A stretch of 9,950 bases of DNA from CAZRIP01 sp964600165. Lineage in GTDB: Bacteria > Elusimicrobiota > Elusimicrobia > UBA1565 > UBA9628. Positions 1 to 5,451 of the stretch are shown here, one piece after another. The number at the start of each line of letters is the position of its first letter. Positions within the stretch are counted from its first letter, which is position 1. The position numbers and the translations under genes were made by a program. The stretch lies in contig CAZRIP010000123.1 of the NCBI GenBank assembly GCA_964600165.1, positions 1-9,950 of the forward strand. Reading direction: 5' to 3'. The notes under the pieces are model-generated. The model saw nothing but the letters and a program-made list of their open reading frames with translations, made no database searches and was not told the origin of the DNA.

Positions 1-28
1 CGGATGTTTCAATAAAGGTGCGCCGCAT
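1..28 (-). CDS. 5' end of the next integron-cassette gene (partial)
   Basis: Only nine codons are visible (MRRTFIETS), reading off the left edge from an ATG at 28-26. The call rests on position: it lies about 80 bases inside the next cassette after the attC site, on the same strand as the nuclease cassette, and about 10 bases downstream of a near-consensus promoter. The N-terminus resembles the starts of some RelE/HigB-type toxins, and toxin-antitoxin modules are common integron cassettes, but nine residues cannot establish this. No clear ribosome binding site precedes the ATG. A different start further left is possible. Confidence 0.3.
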
Positions 29-38
29 GCTACTGGGT

Positions 39-67
39 AGTATATACCACTAGGTGTTATGTGTCAA
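39..67 (-). promoter_or_regulatory. near-consensus sigma70 promoter inside the next cassette
   Basis: On the minus strand TTGACA (67-62) is followed by a 17-base spacer and TATACT (44-39), a perfect -35 and a 5/6 -10 with optimal spacing. Transcription would start near base 32, leaving almost no leader before the ATG at 28. Most integron cassettes lack their own promoter; those that have one often encode toxin-antitoxin or other self-expressed functions. Confidence 0.65.
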
Positions 68-104
68 GGCCCGATATGCATTCGTGAACGTTGAGCGCGT
101 ATCC

Positions 105-180
105 GCCCAACGATTAGGATCAACCGCCGCCAATGGCGGACCAGCGAATGAAAAAGGTCGGTTGAATCCCATGGTTAGAC
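105..180 (-). other. integron attC recombination site
   Basis: Read on the minus strand the 76-bp site has an R'' box GTCTAAC (180-174, matching RYYYAAC), a 4-5 base spacer, an L'' box GATTCAACCG, a variable terminal structure, an L' box CGGTTGATC, a spacer, and an R' box GTTGGGC (111-105, matching GTTRRRY). L'' and L' are complementary over nine bases except for one extra T in L'', the extrahelical base typical of the L'' side of attC sites; this sets the orientation as minus, the same as the genes upstream. The terminal structure contains a hairpin CCGCC-ATT-GGCGG (139-127) and a small GACC/GGTC pairing. Integron integrases recombine the folded single strand and cut R' between G and TT. No terminator with a T-tract is present that would explain the fold otherwise. 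Confidence 0.85.
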
Positions 181-271
181 GCCATCGTTTCAAGTGTAGC
201 TCCGGCCGCCGTTCAACGCCACGCGAAAATTTTCCGCTGTTAAAGCCGGTTTGTGTCTCCGCGAACGTAAA

Positions 272-748
272 CTATGAGCCGTCCGATTCCTCTGAATTGG
301 TCGCCACGAACTCTTTGACGGAGAGCGTCCTTCCTCCGAATTCTTTCGTGACGATGGAAAGGTTCTTATCATCGGTTACAAGGCAGAGATTCTTCAATAT
401 TGCTGTTTCGGCGACGAGAGCATCCTGAACATTATTTTTCTTCTTCTCTAGTTCATCGAGCCTGACTCGAAGCGCAGGGTAGTGCCCGCCCGAGGCTCCC
501 CATTTGCCCTCGCCCCAGCGTCCAACACCCCAAACCATTGTCTCGGTGGACATGAGAGATTCATTGTCGATGAAGGCGCTGAAGATGGCGACGAGTTGCT
601 CGCGCCGTGCTACGTCGGGAGTCTTTCTGAGTTCGTCCTCCTGAATGCGGGTCGCAAAAAGCTTGAGGCCTGGACGTATCTGATCAATGTTGAACGACTG
701 ATCAAGCAGCTTATTGAAAGCGGATGTGTCGAGCATGAAATCGTTCAT
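272..748 (-). CDS. PIN-domain ribonuclease-like protein
   Basis: A 158-aa protein with PIN fold hallmarks. An N-terminal LDTSAF motif carries the first acidic residue (D7); IQEDEL follows with E37/E39; then QDALVAETA with D109 and E114; then LVTDD with D126/D127. These would form the metal-binding acidic cluster of PIN nucleases, which usually cleave RNA. Length and motif order fit a single-domain PIN protein. The start is the ATG at 748-746 because it overlaps the stop of the upstream nuclease gene as ATGA and an AAGG lies five bases upstream; an in-frame start at 904 would bury 52 residues inside the upstream gene and add no PIN sequence. No antitoxin-like small gene is adjacent, so a classic VapBC arrangement is not supported; the translationally coupled partner is the PD-(D/E)XK protein. 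The molecular target is unknown. Confidence 0.75.
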   Translation of the reverse strand: MNDFMLDTSAFNKLLDQSFNIDQIRPGLKLFATRIQEDELRKTPDVARREQLVAIFSAFIDNESLMSTETMVWGVGRWGEGKWGASGGHYPALRVRLDELEKKKNNVQDALVAETAILKNLCLVTDDKNLSIVTKEFGGRTLSVKEFVATNSEESDGS

Positions 749-2250
749 GATACCTTGCGAGTTTCCTGCCGCGAGGCCGTCCGGAGGATGCCGAGGCTCA
801 ACAGTTTCGCGTAATCCCAGAGCTCCGAGTTGGGATATTTCTGGGAAAACCACGCCCATTTTTTCATCGCATCCTCTCGAAAAAATCCCTTTATCTCGAT
901 CCATTTTGCCTCGTCCGACAAAAACAAATCAGGTCGGTATGTTGTCTGGTTTCCAGCGACCGTCGTGAGCACATTTTCTGGAACGAGGAACACTTCAGGT
1001 TGCCACTCGTAGCGGATGCGGTGAGCGTTCAGGTAGTCGACGACTGCGAGTTCCCAGCTCCCCTGGCAACGAACGAGTGCGCCAGTTCCCCAATTCCTTC
1101 TTTCGACAATCTTGTTTTGAGCGCGCGCAGCGCGCAGAGCAAACTCAGCGACTTGCGCGACATATTTTACGCCGTATTTCTTGAGATTTGTTTTTTCACT
1201 GGAGGCTAAGCTCATTCTGCTGCCTCTCTTGGGGTGACCATGGCCACCGAGAACATTTGAAACGCTTGCACTCCATTCTCCAAACTCAGAATCTATAAAA
1301 ACTGCTTTTCCCTTGCCCGGCACATGAAGACTATCCGGCTTTATTCGAAGGTGACCAGGAAGCCTGAGACTGATAGCTCCCTCCGTGAGTCGTCGAGCAT
1401 CGAGCGCTAGATTAGTTCGTCTCCGGCCCTCAGCCGGATGGCTGGAGCCTCGGTACACGCTGACGGGGCGGGTTACCCATTCTCCGAAGAGCCGATGATT
1501 AAACCGTGCGCTCTTAAAAATCCCGGAGTATGATTCCGGACGAATGACAATAGTGCCCTCGCCATGAACCTTGTCGATTCTCTCCTGAACTTGCTGTGCC
1601 GTTTGGAGGCGTCGCTGTGCGCTTAGTGCTTGCACCGATTTAATTCTGGCTGAGGCTTTCTCTCGCCTTAGGCATCCGCAGGATTTCTGTATGCCCGCTG
1701 AGAGGCGATAGGTTGTGCTTTCAGTCGTTCTGCCGCAACTACAGGCGCACAGCCAAAGGCGCTTGCCGTCCCTCGTTGACCCTGCGACACGGAGAACCTT
1801 TAAACGTGAGAAGCTCTTTCCAATGAGATCTGGATCTTGGAATTCCCAGGTAAATGAGATGCCATCGAGCAGCTTCTTACGATCGCTGTCTAGCCGGCGA
1901 TCCTTGAGAAGTTGACGTTGGGCGACGCACCACGATCCGATTTTGACGCCCTCGAATTTCTCGGTGGCCTCGGGCCAGCGAGCTGGGTTCTTTTCCCGGA
2001 AGGCGAGGAGAAGCTGCAGATTGGTATGCCAGGATGAAGCGTAGGGAGTCCAGGGAAATCCAATGCTGTCGAGAAGGGCTACACGGTCACTTGAGAGAAC
2101 TCCGAGTTTTCGGCGATATCGCTGCTTTATGCACCAAGTCGCAAGTGCATTGCCATCGCGGTTCTTGATGGGCCACGAATCAGGATTACGCGACCGAAAG
2201 CTCTTGAGGCTTTCGAAAAATCTCTTGAAGGGTTCCTGTGATTGAGACAT
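745..2250 (-). CDS. HA-HA-zinc ribbon-PD-(D/E)XK nuclease, 501 aa
   Basis: A multidomain nucleic-acid-binding nuclease. Residues about 8-67 and 74-136 are two helicase-associated (HA, PF03457-type) helical domains, each with a WCxxQR core and ending in a GFPW/SFTW-like turn; no helicase motor is present. Residues about 141-196 are a Cys-rich ribbon (C168, C170, C172 and C191, C193) of the kind found in phage DNA-binding and homing-type proteins. Residues about 231-275 and 290-343 are two copies of a repeat with the pattern FGEW...V..G..HP..G, followed by a TNLKKYGV motif (354-361), both seen in phage homing-endonuclease-like proteins. Residues about 395-490 form a PD-(D/E)XK-type nuclease: E400 in SWELAVVDYL, D441 in YRPDLF, and E452/K454 in WIEIKG. 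It starts 26 bases inside the cassette boundary and has no strong Shine-Dalgarno. Its stop overlaps the PIN gene start. The function is inferred as sequence-directed DNA cleavage; the biological role (defence, homing or other) is unknown. Confidence 0.75.
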   Translation of the reverse strand: MSQSQEPFKRFFESLKSFRSRNPDSWPIKNRDGNALATWCIKQRYRRKLGVLSSDRVALLDSIGFPWTPYASSWHTNLQLLLAFREKNPARWPEATEKFEGVKIGSWCVAQRQLLKDRRLDSDRKKLLDGISFTWEFQDPDLIGKSFSRLKVLRVAGSTRDGKRLWLCACSCGRTTESTTYRLSAGIQKSCGCLRREKASARIKSVQALSAQRRLQTAQQVQERIDKVHGEGTIVIRPESYSGIFKSARFNHRLFGEWVTRPVSVYRGSSHPAEGRRRTNLALDARRLTEGAISLRLPGHLRIKPDSLHVPGKGKAVFIDSEFGEWSASVSNVLGGHGHPKRGSRMSLASSEKTNLKKYGVKYVAQVAEFALRAARAQNKIVERRNWGTGALVRCQGSWELAVVDYLNAHRIRYEWQPEVFLVPENVLTTVAGNQTTYRPDLFLSDEAKWIEIKGFFREDAMKKWAWFSQKYPNSELWDYAKLLSLGILRTASRQETRKVS

Positions 2251-2276
2251 CTATCATCACGCACGTAAAACTGGGC

Positions 2277-2283
2277 GTCTAAC
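2277..2283 (-). other. integron core site at the 5' boundary of the nuclease cassette
   Basis: The minus strand reads GTTAGAC followed by GCCC, a GTTRRRY core in the commonest extended form. It is exactly complementary to the R'' box at 174-180. No matching RYYYAAC and L boxes are found in the 140 bases upstream (2284-2420), so the left partner is not a recognisable attC. It may be an attI, a decayed attC or a secondary insertion site. Confidence 0.65.
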
Positions 2284-2300
2284 TTATGAGTATGCTGATC

Positions 2301-2328
2301 GGTATAGTAAGTCGACCGAAACGCTCAA
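2301..2328 (-). promoter_or_regulatory. weak candidate promoter upstream of the nuclease cassette
   Basis: On the minus strand TTGAGC (2328-2323), a 16-base spacer and TATACC (2306-2301) make a weak sigma70-like match, four of six at each element. It lies just outside the cassette, where the Pc promoter of an integron would be, so it could drive the nuclease genes. The region is relatively AT-rich and chance matches are likely. Confidence 0.3.
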
Positions 2329-2345
2329 CGATGAGAGAAGTGTAG

Positions 2346-2398
2346 GTCCTTTCCACATTTTTTTTCCAGATGAGGATTTTCTGACCACAGGAAAGGCC
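2346..2398. repeat. inverted repeat in the stretch between cassette and tRNA-like sequence
   Basis: CCTTTCC (2348-2354) and GGAAAGG (2390-2396) are exact reverse complements 35 bases apart, and GG (2346-2347) could extend to CC (2397-2398) past one bulged T. The interior contains a T8 run. The stretch 2284-2436 has no supported gene; this repeat and the weak promoter are all I see in it. It could be a protein-binding or recombination-related site. Confidence 0.35.
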
Positions 2399-2455
2399 GC
2401 ATAGCGGGGCAGTATATCAAGGACGCCGTTCCTCTGGGGATGGAACTAAATCAAG

Positions 2456-2530
2456 GGGTCAGTCGTCTAACTGGCAGGACACCCGGCCTGCTAACCGTGG
2501 AGATGCGGGTTCGAATCCGTCCGCCGCAGC
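2456..2530 (+). tRNA. degenerate tRNA-like sequence, probable tRNA relic (isotype uncertain)
   Basis: The T-arm signature GGTTCGAATCC and a good D-arm (GTCT 2465-2468, loop with GG, GGAC 2477-2480) match the TCGTCTAAC..GGCAGGACACC style of bacterial Glu/Gln tRNAs. The rest is abnormal. The anticodon stem pairs four of five only with an 8-base loop CCTGCTAA, which would present GCT after a U33-like T. The T-stem pairs only with an 8-base loop. The 3' acceptor strand CGCCGCA has no complementary 5' strand at the expected position. There is no encoded CCA. A GCU anticodon would mean serine, but the long serine variable arm is absent. I call it a relic or tRNA-derived element, perhaps left by integration, not a working tRNA. 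Confidence 0.45.
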
Positions 2531-2618
2531 GCGCTCTTGACGATTCCGACGTCCGGCCGTTTACTAACGCGGCAGGACGGGCGGTCGCCGCGCGACGGCC
2601 GAGAACGTTGGACGACGC

Positions 2619-2655
2619 GAGGGCCTCGGCAACGAGGCCCTCTGGCTTTTCTTTT
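2619..2655 (+). terminator. strong intrinsic terminator
   Basis: A perfect 10-bp stem GAGGGCCTCG / CGAGGCCCTC with a GCAA tetraloop is followed by TGGC and then TTTTCTTTT. It faces the plus strand, about 90 bases after the tRNA-like sequence, so it would end any transcript passing through that element. The stretch 2531-2618 before it holds no supported gene. Confidence 0.85.
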
Positions 2656-2662
2656 AGGGCGC

Positions 2663-2691
2663 TTGGAATGGCTCCCCACGACTGCTAGAAT
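2663..2691 (+). promoter_or_regulatory. promoter of the 56-aa membrane protein gene
   Basis: TTGGAA (2663-2668), a 17-base spacer and TAGAAT (2686-2691, 5/6 to TATAAT) lie immediately after the terminator. Six bases separate the -10 from the ATG at 2698, which places the likely transcription start at the A of the start codon, a leaderless arrangement. Confidence 0.5.
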
Positions 2692-2697
2692 GAACCC

Positions 2698-2868
2698 ATG
2701 GACAAGCTCAACGCGGACGGAAACCTCATCGGACGGCTCGGCGCGCTGATCGTGATCGCTGCCGCCATCATCGTCCTCGGCCGCGTCTGCGGGATGGGCG
2801 AGATGCACCTGCTCGGCCAGATGAAGGGCTGCTGCCTCTTCGAGACGTCAGCCAAGCCCGCGAAGTAA
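2698..2868 (+). CDS. 56-aa single-pass membrane microprotein
   Basis: A short reading frame with a polar N-terminus (MDKLNADGNLIGR), one hydrophobic helix of about 15 residues (LGALIVIAAAIIVLG, residues 14-28), and a short C-terminal part with a CC pair (C45, C46) and Lys-rich end. The helix could be a membrane anchor or an uncleaved signal. It follows a terminator and a good promoter directly, and GC-rich third codon positions match the neighbouring chromosome genes. There is no Shine-Dalgarno; the promoter spacing suggests leaderless translation. No family is recognised. The next gene on this strand starts 56 bases later and may or may not be co-transcribed. Confidence 0.55.
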   Translation: MDKLNADGNLIGRLGALIVIAAAIIVLGRVCGMGEMHLLGQMKGCCLFETSAKPAK

Positions 2869-2924
2869 CCCACCGCGTAGGTCTTTAGACCCCTGAAGAG
2901 CGGCTCGCCGCGCCTTATTCTTTA

Positions 2925-3743
2925 ATGATGCAGGCGCTCATGATCCTGTCGTTGGCGGCGGCCTCGGCCTTTTCCCAGATAGAAGGCGTCGTCCCGATCG
3001 CCGCACCGCGCGCGCGGATGATCGGCGCGACGCTGCCCACCCGCCGCTGCGCGGAGGGCTGGCGGCTGCGCCGCGAGGGCGGGTGCTGGACGACGGCGAG
3101 CTTCCCGGGAGAGGAGCACGTTCTGTCTTACGTGCATCCCGGCGGCTGGATCGTCGACCCGCGCTGCTTGGACGACCGGCGCTTCGATCCCGGCGAGTTC
3201 ATCGCGGCCCTCGACTCGGCTTATAAGAAGATGTCCCCCGTTTTGACGGCGGAGCACGGCGGCTGCCTCGCCACGTTCAACCCGGTCATGGCGCGCGAGG
3301 TCACGAACGCCGTCTGGGAGCGGCCGACGTACCTCGCCTGCCCCGCGTACGACCCGAAGGAGTCCTTCTGCGCCGACGCCGACACGGCGTCCTACGACAA
3401 GATCACGATGCTTCGCGTGCGCAACGTGCAAGGCTGCATGGGCAAGGGCACGACGGGGTTGGCGGGCACGCTGTTTCACGAGTCGCTTCACGCCGCGAAG
3501 ATCGACAACTGGCCCGTCGAGCGCCACAACGACGTCCAGAACACTCCGCAGTACAAGTTCATCTACGACCGCGTCTACGGCACCGAGGCGACGTGCTTCT
3601 TCGGGACCGATCCCCGCACGCGCAAGGACGCGAACCTCGTCCAATGCCTGACGACGATCGCCTACGAGAACCCGAACGCGGACCGAAAGCTCTGCGACGG
3701 CTTCGGGACGTACTTCGGGGACACGCCGCAGATGGCGAAGTAA
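2925..3743 (+). CDS. secreted cysteine-rich protein with HESLH zinc-protease-like motif
   Basis: A 272-aa protein with an N-terminal signal peptide (hydrophobic MILSLAAASAF, cleavage probably near residue 17-18). HESLH at 185-189 fits the HExxH zinc-protease signature, within a predicted helix (GTLFHESLHAAKI); E221 in YGTEATC or H201/D203 in RHNDVQ are possible further ligands. Ten cysteines (42, 54, 81, 114, 139, 149, 171, 224, 241, 257) suggest five disulphides in an exported protein. I infer a periplasmic or secreted metallopeptidase of no recognised family; activity is unproven. Two ATGs in tandem (2925, 2928) make the start uncertain by one codon; the second sits six bases after TATTCT. 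No Shine-Dalgarno is visible. Its stop is two bases from the convergent potC stop. Confidence 0.7.
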   Translation: MMQALMILSLAAASAFSQIEGVVPIAAPRARMIGATLPTRRCAEGWRLRREGGCWTTASFPGEEHVLSYVHPGGWIVDPRCLDDRRFDPGEFIAALDSAYKKMSPVLTAEHGGCLATFNPVMAREVTNAVWERPTYLACPAYDPKESFCADADTASYDKITMLRVRNVQGCMGKGTTGLAGTLFHESLHAAKIDNWPVERHNDVQNTPQYKFIYDRVYGTEATCFFGTDPRTRKDANLVQCLTTIAYENPNADRKLCDGFGTYFGDTPQMAK

Positions 3744-3745
3744 GC

Positions 3746-4522
3746 TTAAGCTTCCGAGGCGCCGCCGAGGACCTTGTTGGCGGCCAAAAGCCCGACGGTG
3801 AGCGCGAGCAAACAGCAGGCGAGGGCGTTGATCTCCGGCGTCACGCCGAACTTCATCATCGAGTAGATCTTGATCGGCATCGTCACGATGCCGATGCCGG
3901 CGATAAAAAAGCTCGTCACGAAGTCCTCGAAGCTCACGGTGAAGGCGAGCAGCGCGCCGGAGAGGATCGCGGGGCGCGCCAGCGGCAAGGTGATTTTAAG
4001 GAACGCCTGCCACTCGGTGGCGCCCAAGTCCATCGCCGCGTCCTCGAGCCGGCTGTCCTTGAGGCTCAACAGGCGCGCGCGGATGGAGCTCGCCGTGTAA
4101 GGCAGCGCGATCACGGCGTGCGCGAAGGCGAGCGTCCAGAAGTTCAAAGGGATGTGGGCGCGCACGAAAAACGAGAGCAGTCCCACGCCCATCACGATCT
4201 CGGGCATCATCAAAGGGACGCTGAGAAGTCCGGAGTAGACCCCCCGCCCGCGAAACGCCGGATGGCGCGTCATCGCGTAGCTCGCCAACATGCCGAGCGC
4301 CGATGCGATGAAGGCGGCGACGAGCGCGAGCTTGAGCGTGGTCGCGAGCGCGCCCAGGAGCTCGGCGTCGTGGAAGAGCAGCGCGTACCACTTGAAGGTG
4401 AAGCCCTTCCAGACGACGTTGCGGCGCGCGTCGTTGAACGAGAACGCGAACATCACGGCGAGCGGCAGATAGAGGAACGCGTAGATGAGGCCGCAATACG
4501 TCGCGAGCTTGCGGCCTTTCAC
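3746..4522 (-). CDS. potC: spermidine/putrescine-type ABC transporter permease (PotC-like)
   Basis: A 258-aa inner-membrane permease with about six hydrophobic helices. The cytoplasmic EAA loop that docks on the ATPase is at residues 160-180 (EDAAMDLGATEWQAFLKITLP). Length matches the PotC/PotI/YdcV class (about 260 aa), the second of the two permeases in polyamine importers. The start is the GTG at 4522-4520, which overlaps the potB stop as GTGA and has GGAG six bases upstream; upstream in-frame ATGs lie within potB and encode shadow sequence. It is the last gene of the operon. No terminator is visible after it; its stop lies within a palindrome shared with the convergent gene. Confidence 0.88.
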   Translation of the reverse strand: MKGRKLATYCGLIYAFLYLPLAVMFAFSFNDARRNVVWKGFTFKWYALLFHDAELLGALATTLKLALVAAFIASALGMLASYAMTRHPAFRGRGVYSGLLSVPLMMPEIVMGVGLLSFFVRAHIPLNFWTLAFAHAVIALPYTASSIRARLLSLKDSRLEDAAMDLGATEWQAFLKITLPLARPAILSGALLAFTVSFEDFVTSFFIAGIGIVTMPIKIYSMMKFGVTPEINALACCLLALTVGLLAANKVLGGASEA

Positions 4523-5451
4523 GCGGTCTCCAGCTCCCGCGCCTCGATCTTCTGGTAGATCACGAGGCCCACGACGAGCGTGATGAGAAGCAGCGCCGTC
4601 AACGCCGAGCCGAACGGCCAGTCCTGCGCCATCAGGAATTGGTTCTGGATCAGGTTGCCGATCAGATACGTCCTCGGCCCGCCGAGGAACTCGGCCGTCA
4701 GGAAGTCGCCCATGCACGGGATGAAGGTGAGAATGCAGCCGGCGAAGACGCCGGGCAAGGCCAGCGGCAGCGTGATCTTCATGAAGGTCGCCGGCGCGCC
4801 GGCGCCGAGGTCGTAAGAAGCCTCGATGAGCGAGCGCGGGATCTTCTCGAGCGAGGAATAAAGCGGCAGCACCATGAACGGGATGTAGAAGTAGACCATG
4901 CCGAGGATCACGGCGTAGGGCGTGTTCAGGATCTGGAAGCGGGTCTGGATGAGGCCGAGCGAGACGAGCGCGTTGTTGAGCAGGCCCTCGCGGCCGAGGA
5001 TGATGATCCACGAGTAGATCGCGACCAGGCACGACGTCCAGAACGGGATCATCAGCATCACCATCAGCGTCTCGCGGCGCTTACCGGCGTAGAAGCTCAA
5101 GAAATAGGCGACGGGGAAGCCCAGCACGAGACAGAGGACCGTCGTCGTCGTGGCGTAGCCGAAGGTGCGCAGAAGGACGGGTAGGTACTTCGGATCCAGC
5201 GCGCGCGCGAAGTTGGCGCTCGTGAAAGCCCAGACGACGGCGCCGTAGGGCCCGCGCTGCGCCACGCTGTGCGCGAGGAGCACGCCGACGGGCAGCAGCA
5301 AGAACAGCAGCAGCCAGATCGTCGCGGGCGCGAGCATGAGGTGGCTGGCGAGCGGGCGCTTGCCGCCGACGAGCCAGGACAGCCACGTGGAGACTTTCCC
5401 CGCGGGCGGGATGTGGGCTTTGTCGGGAGCGGCGGCGACGGCCGAGGTCAC
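4519..5451 (-). CDS. potB: spermidine/putrescine-type ABC transporter permease (PotB-like)
   Basis: A 310-aa inner-membrane permease, somewhat longer than typical PotB because of about 35 residues before the first helix (about 38-60). The EAA loop lies at 210-229 (EASYDLGAGAPATFMKITLP). It pairs with the PotC-like permease to form the channel. I chose the GTG start at 5451-5449: it overlaps the potD stop as GTGA and an AAGGTGG Shine-Dalgarno sits four bases upstream. An in-frame ATG at 5475 would add eight residues and lengthen the overlap without a better ribosome site. Confidence 0.88.
   Translation of the reverse strand: MTSAVAAAPDKAHIPPAGKVSTWLSWLVGGKRPLASHLMLAPATIWLLLFLLLPVGVLLAHSVAQRGPYGAVVWAFTSANFARALDPKYLPVLLRTFGYATTTTVLCLVLGFPVAYFLSFYAGKRRETLMVMLMIPFWTSCLVAIYSWIIILGREGLLNNALVSLGLIQTRFQILNTPYAVILGMVYFYIPFMVLPLYSSLEKIPRSLIEASYDLGAGAPATFMKITLPLALPGVFAGCILTFIPCMGDFLTAEFLGGPRTYLIGNLIQNQFLMAQDWPFGSALTALLLITLVVGLVIYQKIEARELETA

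Larger units (their letters stand above)
111..2282 (-). mobile_element. integron gene cassette carrying two nuclease genes
   Basis: The cassette is bounded by the G^TT cut points of the core site at 2283-2277 (GTTAGAC) and of the attC R' box at 111-105. Its 5' core GTTAGAC is the exact reverse complement of its own R'' box GTCTAAC, as expected when the circular cassette rebuilds a paired attC. The R' box now present (GTTGGGC) is not fully complementary and belongs to the next cassette. The first gene starts 26 bases after the core and the last ends about 90 bases before attC, a normal cassette layout. At about 2.17 kb it is long for a cassette. Its base composition is more AT-rich than the chromosome to the right. 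No integron integrase is seen in the window, so this may be a cluster of attC sites lacking an integrase, or one end of a longer array. Confidence 0.75.

Noticed and set aside
272..904. Longer 210-aa version of the PIN protein
   Set aside because: The 52 extra residues overlap the nuclease gene; the ATGA overlap and AAGG motif point to the start at 748.
2465..2613. Possible second attC: GTCTAAC at 2465-2471 and GTTGGAC at 2607-2613 on the plus strand
   Set aside because: No convincing L-box pairing and the GTCTAAC is part of a tRNA D-arm motif; orientation would also oppose the cassette.
2900..2911. GCGGC-TC-GCCGC inverted repeat before the HESLH gene, possible terminator
   Set aside because: The loop is too short unless the stem shrinks to four pairs, and it lies too near the next start codon.
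3593..4558. 321-aa plus-strand open frame across the HESLH gene end and potC
   Set aside because: Charged low-complexity sequence overlapping two well-supported genes in other frames.
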